From Uliginosibacterium gangwonense DSM 18521 (lineage in GTDB: Bacteria > Pseudomonadota > Gammaproteobacteria > Burkholderiales > Rhodocyclaceae): a DNA stretch of 64,000 nt. Shown one piece after another: positions 12,158-20,395 of the stretch. Positions within the stretch are counted from its first letter, which is position 1, and every line of letters begins with the position of its first letter. The position numbers and the translations under genes were made by a program. The stretch is from contig NZ_KB892839.1 of NCBI RefSeq assembly GCF_000373965.1, forward strand, positions 197 to 64,196, given 5' to 3'. Below the pieces are notes generated by a model, which saw nothing but the letters and a program-made list of their open reading frames with translations, had not been told where the DNA came from and did not search any database.

Positions 12158-12885
12158 GATGCAGAAGAGAAAAAATCTGCACCGGCAGCATAGGATTCAG
12201 GCGTGCCGATGTCGATAAATGGTTTGTCTTGCAGAAATACGCCAAGCTTGGCGCCCACGTAGCGGGGAAAGATTTCGCGCTCAAGTGAAATTGCACACTC
12301 TGTTGGTATGGATGCAAGCATTTCACGCTGCATCAGGTAGAGTCCGGCATTGATCCATGCTGGGCCGTTTCGTTGTGCAGATTTCTCGTGAAAAGCCAGA
12401 ATGTGCTGTTGTGCGTCATCAAGTTCGAGTGCGCCAAATCGACTGGCATCATTAACGTGTACGGCACACAAGGTGATCGGGCAAGCCATCGCTCGGTGAG
12501 CAGAAACAAAACCAGCCAGATCAGCATCCACAAAGGAGTCGCCATTCAGGATCAGAACCGGATTGCTTGTTGTGTGTGATAATGCCAATCGAATTGCCCC
12601 GCCTGTGCCCAGGGGCGTAGGTTCAATGGATTCGATCAGATCCATGCCGAATTCGGTGCGCCAGCGTTCGATCCAGGGGTGTGCGGATTCTGCCATGTGG
12701 CCGAGTGCGAAAATCACACGCCGAATTCCCGCGCGCTGCAATTGGATGAGCAGACGGGCCACGAAGGGTTGCTCACCCACGCTGGCGAAGGCCTTTTGCC
12801 TGTCTGCCACCACGCTACGTAGCCGCGTACCCAGCCCACCTGCCAGGATGATGGCATCTAGGCGGCTTAATTCAGGCGTGTTCAT
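12154..12885 (-). CDS. hddC: D-glycero-D-manno-heptose 1-phosphate guanylyltransferase, HddC-like
   Basis: A 244-residue sugar nucleotidyltransferase opening with [16 protein letters not shown], followed by a QKAF segment where related enzymes have PKP. Next to HddA and a GmhB-like phosphatase it most likely makes GDP-D-glycero-alpha-D-manno-heptose. The start at 12885 (or ATG 12888) puts the nucleotide-binding loop near residue 10, normal for the family. The frame is open to 13155, but that stretch lies inside hddA and is rejected. The start overlaps hddA by 14 bases. Confidence 0.8.
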   Translation of the reverse strand: MNTPELSRLDAIILAGGLGTRLRSVVADRQKAFASVGEQPFVARLLIQLQRAGIRRVIFALGHMAESAHPWIERWRTEFGMDLIESIEPTPLGTGGAIRLALSHTTSNPVLILNGDSFVDADLAGFVSAHRAMACPITLCAVHVNDASRFGALELDDAQQHILAFHEKSAQRNGPAWINAGLYLMQREMLASIPTECAISLEREIFPRYVGAKLGVFLQDKPFIDIGTPESYAAGADFFSSAS

Positions 12886-13876
12886 CATCAAATGGAGCGT
12901 AGTAGACGATCTGGCTGCCTTGTGTGTCAAACCTGAACGGTACAACAAGTAAGTGAGAAAGTGCTTCACGGATGGCTGCATGGGTTTCCTGAGGCGCGAT
13001 GAAGAGCATAAAGCCACCGCCGCCTGCGCCGAGCAGTTTGCCGCCGTGTGCGCCCGCACGCATGCCGGTTTCGTAGATCTGGTCGATAGTTTGCGTGCTG
13101 ATGAGAGATGACATGCTCTTTTTGAGTTTCCATTGCTCATCAAGCAGACGACCAATTTCGGAAACGGGTGTTTGTGGGTTGATCAGGATATTGACTGCTG
13201 CATCGACCAGTTCGCCCATGCGGGAGAGTTCATGCGCCTTCTTGGGCGTGGCGCGGATCTGCTCGACAGCAATTTCAGATGCTTGGCGTTGCAAGCCGGT
13301 AAAGAACAAAAGCAAATTCTGCTGCAACTCTTCCAGGCGCGAAGCGGATAGGATCACTGGCTCGACCGAGAATTCCTGCATGCCGCCGAAGTGGATGAGG
13401 TTCAGGCCGCCAAATGCGGCAGCAGTTTGGTCTTGCGAGCCGACCTGTTCCTTGAGGATATCTTGCTCAATACGGATCGCGTTAATCGCCAGCTCACGTT
13501 TGGTCGGCATCCGGTGAGTGAGTGCATATAATGCGTGAAGCATGCCGACGGTAAAAGACGAGCTTGTTCCCAACCCTGACATAGCGGGCAGATCGCCGTG
13601 GTGCACGATGTCGATGCCACGTTCCACGCCCATGTGGCGCAGGCATTCACGGATCGAGGGATGCTTGATGTCGTCCAGGCAGTTCACCTCTTCGCGGTTG
13701 TAATAGCGAATACGATATTTGTAGTCAAAAAACGGTGGCAGGTAGCGCAGGGTGATGAAACTGTACTTGTTGATGGAGGTACTTAATACCTTGCCGCCAT
13801 GCTCACGATACCACACCGGGTAGTCTGTTCCACCTCCAAAGAGGGAGATGCGTAGCGGAGTTCGGCAAATGATCAT
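12872..13876 (-). CDS. hddA: D-glycero-D-manno-heptose 7-phosphate kinase, HddA
   Basis: A GHMP-superfamily kinase of 334 residues that phosphorylates C1 of heptose-7-phosphate. The N-terminus IICRTPLRISLFGGGTDYP, the ATP loop MSGLGTSSSFTVG near residue 100 and the C-terminal GKLLGAGGGGFMLF are diagnostic. The isomerase GmhA that feeds it is not in this window and is presumably shared with LPS core synthesis elsewhere. It follows the transketolase genes by 15 bases in the same operon. Confidence 0.87.
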   Translation of the reverse strand: MIICRTPLRISLFGGGTDYPVWYREHGGKVLSTSINKYSFITLRYLPPFFDYKYRIRYYNREEVNCLDDIKHPSIRECLRHMGVERGIDIVHHGDLPAMSGLGTSSSFTVGMLHALYALTHRMPTKRELAINAIRIEQDILKEQVGSQDQTAAAFGGLNLIHFGGMQEFSVEPVILSASRLEELQQNLLLFFTGLQRQASEIAVEQIRATPKKAHELSRMGELVDAAVNILINPQTPVSEIGRLLDEQWKLKKSMSSLISTQTIDQIYETGMRAGAHGGKLLGAGGGGFMLFIAPQETHAAIREALSHLLVVPFRFDTQGSQIVYYAPFDDEHA

Positions 13877-13891
13877 GACTATGTTCCGTGC

Positions 13892-14821
13892 TTAGAAATT
13901 GCCTAATATGGTGTCAAGAATGTGCTGGCGGCCCAGACCACAGGCTTCATGGATGGCGTCACGGCTGCCGATTTCAAATGAATAATGTGGTCGGGCGGCA
14001 ATGACTTCAAGCCGCTGTGTGTGTCCCAATCCGCTTAGCAGAGTTTGGGCGCCTGCGCTGACCAGTGCTTCTTGGATGAGAAAAATGCGTTTGCAGTTAC
14101 CCAATACGGATTGAAGTGCCTGCCCGTCTGCGCTGTTGTAAGCGACCAGATCAATCAGTGTGGGGCTCAGGCCGCGAATGGCGAGTTCTGGCAGAAGGCT
14201 GTGTGCCACATGGGTCATATAGCCGGTGCACACCAGTGCGACCTCTTTACCAGATTGAAGAACGCGAAAACCAGCCGTTAATGTCTCCACGCTATCATTA
14301 TCCGCTACGGGTAGATGGGGTTTGGCATCAAAACGCAGGTATTTGACCCCGGGCTTGTTCAAGCAATGGTCTGCAAGCAATGGGGCCTGGGTATGATCGC
14401 TGGGTGAATAGACGGCCACATTTGGTAGTGTGGACATGATGGTAAGATCTTCAATGCAATGATGAGTCGGGCCGGATACGTCGTAGCTGAACCCCGCACC
14501 CACCCCGACCAGGGTGACGTTCATGGGCCGCAGTTGCGAGAGAATGGCCAGATTCACGCGGATCTGCTCGAAGCAGCGCATGGTAATGAATGGGGCGATA
14601 GCATAGGCTACAACCCGGTAACCTTCCAATGCAAAGCCGGTGGCGAGGTTGATGAGGTTCTGCTCGGCAATTCCGGTGTTGAAGAAACGGTCAGGAAATT
14701 CAGTTCTGATCTCGTCGATGACAGGCGCACCAAAGTCGGCAGAGAGAAGTACTATGTCATCATCTTCCCGCATCTTTTGCAGCAGGCGGGTGAGGAAGGT
14801 GTCACGCATGGTTGACTTCAT
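13892..14821 (-). CDS. Transketolase-like protein, pyrimidine-binding and C-terminal part
   Basis: A 309-residue protein matching the second half of transketolase/DXS-type ThDP enzymes. The catalytic glutamate that activates ThDP is Glu53 in GIAEQN. VGVGAGFSYDVSGPTHHCIEDL is the central substrate loop and YSPSDHTQA begins the linker to the C-terminal domain. It pairs with the preceding gene (14818-15672), which carries the diphosphate-binding half, and the two overlap by four bases. Such split transketolases transfer a two-carbon ketol unit or an acyl unit. Its position beside a ColD-like gene suggests it acts on a nucleotide sugar or an aldehyde rather than in central metabolism. Confidence 0.85.
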   Translation of the reverse strand: MKSTMRDTFLTRLLQKMREDDDIVLLSADFGAPVIDEIRTEFPDRFFNTGIAEQNLINLATGFALEGYRVVAYAIAPFITMRCFEQIRVNLAILSQLRPMNVTLVGVGAGFSYDVSGPTHHCIEDLTIMSTLPNVAVYSPSDHTQAPLLADHCLNKPGVKYLRFDAKPHLPVADNDSVETLTAGFRVLQSGKEVALVCTGYMTHVAHSLLPELAIRGLSPTLIDLVAYNSADGQALQSVLGNCKRIFLIQEALVSAGAQTLLSGLGHTQRLEVIAARPHYSFEIGSRDAIHEACGLGRQHILDTILGNF

Positions 14822-15672
14822 GCCGCACCTCCATTACTGAGCAATGTGTCAATCTCGGATGAGGGGACACCCATGACATGGGCAAGCGGGCTGCTTTCCA
14901 ACGATGGCACGCCTTTACCCTTGAGTGTGTGGGCAATCAGAACCTTGGGTTTGGCACTGCTTGAAGTCAGCAGGGTTTCAAAACCTGCCTGCAATTGTGC
15001 GATATCGTGGCCGTCACGAACAACGTAGGGTTCCCAGCCGAAAGCCTCGAATTTGGTTTCCAGTGGATTGAGGTCGAGAATATCCTTGGTGTAGCCAAGC
15101 ATCGAGCGACCGTTGCAATCAACCATTGCGATCAACTTGTCCAGTTTATGATGCCCGGCGAACATGGCCGCTTCCCATACGGCCCCTTCGTTGAGTTCTC
15201 CGTCTCCGAGTAGTACAAAGGCGCGTTGCGGTTTGCGTGCGGTACGTAACGCTAAGGAAATGCCTGTGGCAACACCGAGACCGTGCCCGAGTGAGCCGTT
15301 GATGGTTTCGTAGCCAGGGATAATCGGGTCTGGAATGCCGCCGAGAAAACTGCCTGGTTTGCAGACTGTATCCAAGGCTGCGATCGGGAAAAAACCGAGG
15401 TCGGCCAGAATCGGATAGAGGCAGATCGAGCCGTGCCCTTTGCTGATGATGATGCGATCACGTTCAGGGTGTAGGGGAGACTGCGGGAAGCATTGGGCGA
15501 TTTCGCCATAATAGAGCGTGGTGAGCAACTCAATCACCGAGAGCGAAGATGCCACGCGGGTTTCTGGCGCGTGTCGGTGTATCTTGAGTGTTTGCTCGCG
15601 TACCCAGCAGGATTTTTCCGCAAGCCATGCCGTGCGGGCCTGTGGGGTTGGGGGCAAGGAAGATGTGCTCAT
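14818..15672 (-). CDS. Transketolase-like protein, ThDP diphosphate-binding part
   Basis: A 284-residue protein equal to the N-terminal third of transketolase. The ThDP/Mg motif starts GDGELNEGAVWEAAMF at residue 156 and ends at the asparagine near residue 187 (MVDCN). SKGHGSICLYPILADLG and NGSLGHGLGVATGISLA are further family blocks. It needs the following gene for a complete active site. A housekeeping transketolase is normally a single chain of about 660 residues, so this split pair is a specialised version. It lies 17 bases downstream of a radical SAM gene. Confidence 0.87.
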   Translation of the reverse strand: MSTSSLPPTPQARTAWLAEKSCWVREQTLKIHRHAPETRVASSLSVIELLTTLYYGEIAQCFPQSPLHPERDRIIISKGHGSICLYPILADLGFFPIAALDTVCKPGSFLGGIPDPIIPGYETINGSLGHGLGVATGISLALRTARKPQRAFVLLGDGELNEGAVWEAAMFAGHHKLDKLIAMVDCNGRSMLGYTKDILDLNPLETKFEAFGWEPYVVRDGHDIAQLQAGFETLLTSSSAKPKVLIAHTLKGKGVPSLESSPLAHVMGVPSSEIDTLLSNGGAA

Positions 15673-15689
15673 GAATAGCGTTTCTTTCG

Positions 15690-17180
15690 TTAAGCCGGGG
15701 CCGTCGTTTCAAGTAACTTGCGCGGCAGCTTGATGGCAAGCACTTCATTCAGATGATCCACCACATTCTGACCAAATTTGCTACGCACCATGTCTTGGTA
15801 ACGTGGCGATTCAAAATAGGTATTGAAGGCATTGTCACGGAAAGCGAGGATTTCCGCTGCACTCAAGTTCGCGTTTGCCAGTGGCAGGGTATCCCAGGCA
15901 TGTTGCGAATAGGCGCCCCAATGTTCGGGTAGGGCGATGCCTTGTTGCTGGGCGTAGGTGTAGAGTTGCGACCCAGGGTAGGCCATGGCTGAATAAAAGT
16001 TGGCGAATTCACAATTGAGTTCCTGCGCCAGATCAAGCGTGGCTTGCATGGAAGCGTGGGTGTCATCCGGCAGGCCGAAGATGTAGTTTCCCATCACGCG
16101 GATGTCATTGGCCTGGATTTTCTGGACAATTTCCGTGATATCTTCAGTGCTGAAAGATTTCTCTGCGCCGTCACGGACGTGTTCGCTGCCACTTTCGATT
16201 CCAAGGCACAACCAGTTGAACCCAGCCGCCCGGAGCTTGGCAAGCATATCATCCTTGACGGTGTCGACACGCGCATAGGCCCAGATGTTCAGGTTGTGAC
16301 CGCGTGCGATGAGCAGGTCGCAGATGTCCAGCACATGACGCCGGTTGAGTACAAACATCTCGTCGACGAACTTGATGTTTTTCACTCCATGGCGTTCGAC
16401 AAGATAATCGATCTCACGCACGACCGATTCTGCACTCCACATGCGATAGGCATTCTTGCCGTAAGGGGCGTTGATGCAACAGAAATTGCATTTGAATGGG
16501 CAGCCCAGGCTGGTATGGATCGAGGCGTAAGGTGAGCGCTCTTCAATATGGTCGAAGCAGTGCCAGTTGTGCGCGCGGTAACGGCTCATGTCAAGCAGAT
16601 CCCAGGCGATGCCAGGCATTTCGCCATCCAGATCGGTAATCAGCGGTTCGGTTGATTGTGGCGCCATGATGAGTGTGCCACGCCTCCACCACAGCGATGG
16701 AATAGCGCTGAAATCCGTCGTGCCTGCGTCTAGTGCATCAAGCGTTTTGAGGATGGTAGCGGGGCCTTCCAGGCTGCAGACAAAGTCTGTCTTTTCTTCT
16801 CGCATGGTGCGGTCGGGCAGAGCGGCAGGATGGGTGCCGGTCATCATGATCGGCACATCGCTGCATTCCTTGATCAGTCGAGCAATCTTTCCCGCCGAAG
16901 GCATGTTCTGCGTGGATGCCGAAGGCTGGAGGCCGTATACCACGAGTACCACAAGCTTTGGAGCGTACGCGGAAAGCATTTCCTCAACAGCCTTCTCTGC
17001 GCTCAGGCGTGTTGCGGGCACATCCAGAATTGCGACTCGTTTGCCCTTGCGTTGCAGATAGGTGGCAAACAACCCTGCGAATACCGGCGGCTCAATGGCT
17101 GCAATGGTAGCCCCCAATGCCTGATAGGTGCCGCGATGGTCACCGGGATTGATCAGCAGTACATCTAGTTTTTCGGCCAC
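15690..17180 (-). CDS. B12-binding-domain radical SAM protein
   Basis: A 496-residue protein with an N-terminal cobalamin-binding-like Rossmann domain (VLLINPGDHRGTYQALGA at the start, LVVLVVYGL near residue 75). The radical SAM core has the cluster motif CPFKCNFC near residue 230. The classic DxHxxG cobalamin loop is not seen, as is common in this class. Family members catalyse methylations, ring rearrangements or other C-H chemistry; the reaction here cannot be named. It lies between the epimerase and the split transketolase, so a sugar or acyl intermediate is a plausible substrate. Confidence 0.82.
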   Translation of the reverse strand: MAEKLDVLLINPGDHRGTYQALGATIAAIEPPVFAGLFATYLQRKGKRVAILDVPATRLSAEKAVEEMLSAYAPKLVVLVVYGLQPSASTQNMPSAGKIARLIKECSDVPIMMTGTHPAALPDRTMREEKTDFVCSLEGPATILKTLDALDAGTTDFSAIPSLWWRRGTLIMAPQSTEPLITDLDGEMPGIAWDLLDMSRYRAHNWHCFDHIEERSPYASIHTSLGCPFKCNFCCINAPYGKNAYRMWSAESVVREIDYLVERHGVKNIKFVDEMFVLNRRHVLDICDLLIARGHNLNIWAYARVDTVKDDMLAKLRAAGFNWLCLGIESGSEHVRDGAEKSFSTEDITEIVQKIQANDIRVMGNYIFGLPDDTHASMQATLDLAQELNCEFANFYSAMAYPGSQLYTYAQQQGIALPEHWGAYSQHAWDTLPLANANLSAAEILAFRDNAFNTYFESPRYQDMVRSKFGQNVVDHLNEVLAIKLPRKLLETTAPA

Positions 17181-17204
17181 ATCAGGCTCCTTGCCCGGCC
17201 ACGA

Positions 17205-18137
17205 TCAAACGTTGCCGTAGCTGTTGTTGCGCAGCATGGTAAAGCCTTTGATCAGCTCGCGAATGCCATCTTCAAGCCTGTAAGCAGTACGGTAGCCGGT
17301 TGCCTCGATCTTGGCATTGGAAACGACGTAGTTGCGCTGATCGGGGTCCTTGCCAAGCGGGGCTTCCAGGAAGGTGAAGTCTGGTACTTGCTGGGCGATG
17401 CGCTGGCAGAGTTCAAGCTTGGATATATTTGCGCTGGATAGACCCACATTGTAGATCTGGTTACGCATGGCTTCGAAATTTGCCAGCCCGTGGAGAAATG
17501 CACGGCACACATCGCGCACATGGATGTAGTTACGCTTGAAGTGAGCTTCGAAGAGCACGATGAAGCGATCATTGACCGCACGGTAGGTGAAGTCATTGAC
17601 CAGCAGGTCGATGCGCATGCGTGGCGACATGCCGAATACAGTGGCCAGCCGGAAGCTGATGGCATTGGGGTGCTCCATCAGGCGTTGCTCAACTTTGACC
17701 TTCTCAATGGCGTAGAGCGATATCGGCCGCAGGGGCGAATTTTCGTCGCAGTAGTTCTTTTCATCGCCTGTGCCATACGCACTGTTGGTGGTGGGCATCA
17801 GGATGCGCTGTTCGGGCGACACATGCTGCATCATCATCTCGATGGCATCATGATTGGTGGTGGTGGCACCAATTGGGTCGCGTGCACATAAAGGTGCGCC
17901 CACATAGGCTGCGAGCGGGATGATGACATCGGCCGCAGCAATCAATGGCTTCATTACCGCTTCAATACGTACATCACCACGCACAAGCTTGAAATTGGGA
18001 TCGGCACAGACGTGGTTGAGGCTTGCCTGGCGGTACATGAAGTTGTCTACCACGGTGACTTCATGGCCAGCGGCCAGCAACTCTGGCACCAATACTGAAC
18101 CGATATAGCCGGCGCCGCCGGTTACAAGAATTTTCAT
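17205..18137 (-). CDS. NAD-dependent sugar epimerase/dehydratase (extended SDR)
   Basis: A 310-residue extended SDR with ILVTGGAGYIGSVLVPELL at the N-terminus and Tyr-x3-Lys in SLYAIEKVKVEQ near residue 142. TTNSAYGTGD supplies the active-site Ser/Thr. The C-terminal half ends with a Rossmann-type substrate region (NYIHVRDVCRAF). It is not close to GDP-mannose 4,6-dehydratase in its signatures, so it is more likely an epimerase, reductase or specialised dehydratase acting on a nucleotide sugar. It sits 67 bases downstream of the ColD-like gene. Confidence 0.8.
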   Translation of the reverse strand: MKILVTGGAGYIGSVLVPELLAAGHEVTVVDNFMYRQASLNHVCADPNFKLVRGDVRIEAVMKPLIAAADVIIPLAAYVGAPLCARDPIGATTTNHDAIEMMMQHVSPEQRILMPTTNSAYGTGDEKNYCDENSPLRPISLYAIEKVKVEQRLMEHPNAISFRLATVFGMSPRMRIDLLVNDFTYRAVNDRFIVLFEAHFKRNYIHVRDVCRAFLHGLANFEAMRNQIYNVGLSSANISKLELCQRIAQQVPDFTFLEAPLGKDPDQRNYVVSNAKIEATGYRTAYRLEDGIRELIKGFTMLRNNSYGNV

Positions 18138-18204
18138 GGCGTTTCCTTTGTTTATGTTGTTTCCGCTCGGGGGAGTGTGTCACTTCCGAGTGGCTTATGG
18201 TGCT

Positions 18205-19374
18205 TTATCGGGTCGCTTCGTCCAGAACTTGATACAAGGTGTCGATACGGTCACGCAGGTCGAAGGGGTGATTGCCCACAAAGAAGCCATGGTCATGCGC
18301 AATGTTGGCATTGATGATCGGGCCGACACAGTCGTAGTCGAAGTGCTTGATCACGTCGTGGCGCAGGAAATTCCCCCCTGTGATGATGCGATAGCCGATA
18401 TCCGCAGCTTTCAGGCTCTGCATGACACGCTTGCGGTCCAGCTTCATGTTCGGGTTCAGGATGAAGGTGAAGGAGAACCAGCTTGATTCGCCGTTTTCAC
18501 GCTGGATGATGAAACGGGGATCAGCCGCAAAGCGTTGTGTGAAGTAGGTGCCATTGGCGCGGCGCACGGCGGTAAATCCATCCAGCTTTTTGAGCTGCTC
18601 GACGCCAACCGCGCCAGAAAGCTCCAAAGGACGAACGTTGTAGCCGGGCAGGATAAAGCGGTAGGCCTCAAAGAAATCATCCTCACTGCGCTCGAACAAC
18701 ATGCTATCGGCGGGCTGATCGCGGGTCCAGCCGTGGTTCCTCATCGCCCGGCACAGTTGATAGAGTTCATCATTGTCGGTGAGAATCATCCCACCTTCCA
18801 TGGTGGAGATGTGGTGTGAGAAGAACAGGCTGAAGGTGTTGAGGTCGCCATAAGTTCCTGTTGGTTTGCCGTTGAGTGTGGCGCCCATGGATTCGCAGTT
18901 GTCTTCAAACATGATGAGGTCATGCTTGTCGCAGAAGGCCCGAACAACGTCCAGTGCTGCTGGGTTGCCCAAGATGCTGACTACCGCCACCGCACGGGTT
19001 CGTGGTGTGAGGGCTGCCTCAAGCTTGGAGACATCCATATTGAGCGTATCCAGCTCCACATCCAGGAAACGCAGCTTCAAACCATACTGTTGAAATGGGT
19101 AGAAGGTGGTGGACCAGGATATCGCCGGTACAATCACCTCGTCGCTACGTTGTAGGGGTTTTTCACGCTTGTAGGCAAGCGCAGCCACTGCAACAAGGTT
19201 GGCCGACGAGCCGGAATTGACCATCACACCGTGTTTGACGCCAAATTTGGCGGCGAACGCCTGCTCAAATCGGCGAACATTTTCACCCATGGTGAACATA
19301 TTGCTGTCGATCACACGATGCAGGGCTTCCACTTCTTCTGGCCCCCAGGTGCTGGCGGCAAGTTCGTAGTACAT
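18205..19374 (-). CDS. ColD-like PLP-dependent nucleotide-sugar 3-dehydratase
   Basis: A 389-residue member of the DegT/aspartate-aminotransferase fold in which the PLP lysine is replaced by histidine: FFSHHISTMEGG puts His188 exactly where GDP-4-keto-6-deoxymannose 3-dehydratase ColD has its catalytic histidine. Other ColD-like blocks are VNSGSSANL (residues 52-60), PAISWSTTFYP, FEDNCESMGA, RNHGWTRD, PGYNVRPLE and DHGFFVGNH near the C-terminus. By family knowledge it should remove the 3-hydroxyl of a 4-keto-6-deoxy sugar. It is therefore not a transaminase. The GDP-4-keto substrate would need a GDP-mannose 4,6-dehydratase, which is not seen in this window. Confidence 0.85.
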   Translation of the reverse strand: MYYELAASTWGPEEVEALHRVIDSNMFTMGENVRRFEQAFAAKFGVKHGVMVNSGSSANLVAVAALAYKREKPLQRSDEVIVPAISWSTTFYPFQQYGLKLRFLDVELDTLNMDVSKLEAALTPRTRAVAVVSILGNPAALDVVRAFCDKHDLIMFEDNCESMGATLNGKPTGTYGDLNTFSLFFSHHISTMEGGMILTDNDELYQLCRAMRNHGWTRDQPADSMLFERSEDDFFEAYRFILPGYNVRPLELSGAVGVEQLKKLDGFTAVRRANGTYFTQRFAADPRFIIQRENGESSWFSFTFILNPNMKLDRKRVMQSLKAADIGYRIITGGNFLRHDVIKHFDYDCVGPIINANIAHDHGFFVGNHPFDLRDRIDTLYQVLDEATR

Positions 19375-19387
19375 ATCAATACCTCTG

Positions 19388-20365
19388 TCAGTTCGTTGAT
19401 GCTGTGTCCGTTGTGAAACGGGCTAGATAATCCTGAATCGCCAAACGTAATCCTTCCGCATAGCTTGTGCGGGCTTGCCAGCCGAGTGCTGCCAGCCGAC
19501 CATTATCGAGCAATTTGCGTGGCACGCCATCGGGCTTACTAGGGTCGGTGACGATCTTGCCTGTATATCCAACTGCTGCCGCAACATCCTGGGCAATTTG
19601 CAAGATGCTGCGTTCTGTACCGCCTCCGATGTTGATAACAGGGTAGCGTTGTGCCTGGAGGATCGCGTCAAACTGCTCATCCGGCAAGCCTGCAAGGAAC
19701 AGGCATGCATCGGCGCAGTCATCCACGTAAAGCAGCTCACGCAAAGGAGTGCCAGTGCCCCAGATCGTCTCAACAGGGCTGTTACTGGCTTTGGCAGCAA
19801 CAAAACGGCGAATCATTGCAGCCATGACGTGGGAATTTTTCGGATCAAAATTGTCGCCAGGGCCATACAGGCTGGTAGGCATGACCGCCAGATAACGTGT
19901 GCCATACTGTTGATTATAGGCACGGCACAGCTCAATGGCGGCCAGTTTGGCCATGGCGAAAGCGGAATTCGTCGGCTCTACCGGGCCGTTGAGTAGCTCA
20001 CTCTCGGGAATGGGTTGAGGCGCGTTACGTGGATAGCTGCAATTCGAGCCTACGAAAATCAGGCGCTTCACCTCAGCCTGGTAAGCGGAGTGGATGACAT
20101 TGCTATAGATTGCCAAGTTGTCCGCCAGGAATTCGACGGGCTGTGTCGAGTTGGCGTGAATTCCACCTACCTTTGCTGCAGCAAGGATCACCAGATCAGG
20201 TTTGTGTTTGGCAAAGAACGGATCTGTGGTGCTAGTGTTGCGCAGATCCAGGTGGCAGCTATCGAGTACCGTATAGCGGGCAGGCTCCGCCTTGCGTGTC
20301 AAGGCCGAGCCGAGCAGGCCCCGATGCCCTGCAACATACAGACGTTGTTTGTTGTCACTGTTCAT
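19388..20365 (-). CDS. GDP-L-fucose synthase-like (FCL/ColC family) reductase with Tyr to Phe change
   Basis: A 325-residue extended SDR of the GDP-fucose synthase family. Residue numbers match the E. coli enzyme: Ser107 and Cys109 in GSNCSYP, Lys140 in FAMAK, His179 in NSHV and Arg187 are all kept. The catalytic Tyr136 is replaced by Phe (TTC codon read directly), in EPTNSAFAMAK. GDP-fucose synthase epimerises C3/C5 and reduces the 4-ketone, and Tyr136 donates the proton in reduction. Here it may only epimerise, or reduce a different ketone. ColC, which acts after ColD in colitose synthesis, is in the same family. Confidence 0.83.
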   Translation of the reverse strand: MNSDNKQRLYVAGHRGLLGSALTRKAEPARYTVLDSCHLDLRNTSTTDPFFAKHKPDLVILAAAKVGGIHANSTQPVEFLADNLAIYSNVIHSAYQAEVKRLIFVGSNCSYPRNAPQPIPESELLNGPVEPTNSAFAMAKLAAIELCRAYNQQYGTRYLAVMPTSLYGPGDNFDPKNSHVMAAMIRRFVAAKASNSPVETIWGTGTPLRELLYVDDCADACLFLAGLPDEQFDAILQAQRYPVINIGGGTERSILQIAQDVAAAVGYTGKIVTDPSKPDGVPRKLLDNGRLAALGWQARTSYAEGLRLAIQDYLARFTTDTASTN

Positions 20366-20395
20366 GAGTGGCCTCCAAATACTGATGCAAGCCCC

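Noticed and set aside
12886-13155. Long N-terminal extension of HddC
   Set aside because: The extra 90 codons lie inside hddA in another frame and precede the standard nucleotide-binding loop; HddC of about 244 residues is normal.
18205-19374. Reading the DegT-fold gene as an ordinary sugar aminotransferase
   Set aside because: The PLP lysine is replaced by His188 in the ColD-type motif, so transamination is not expected. The true transaminase of this family in the window is pseC (Lys190).
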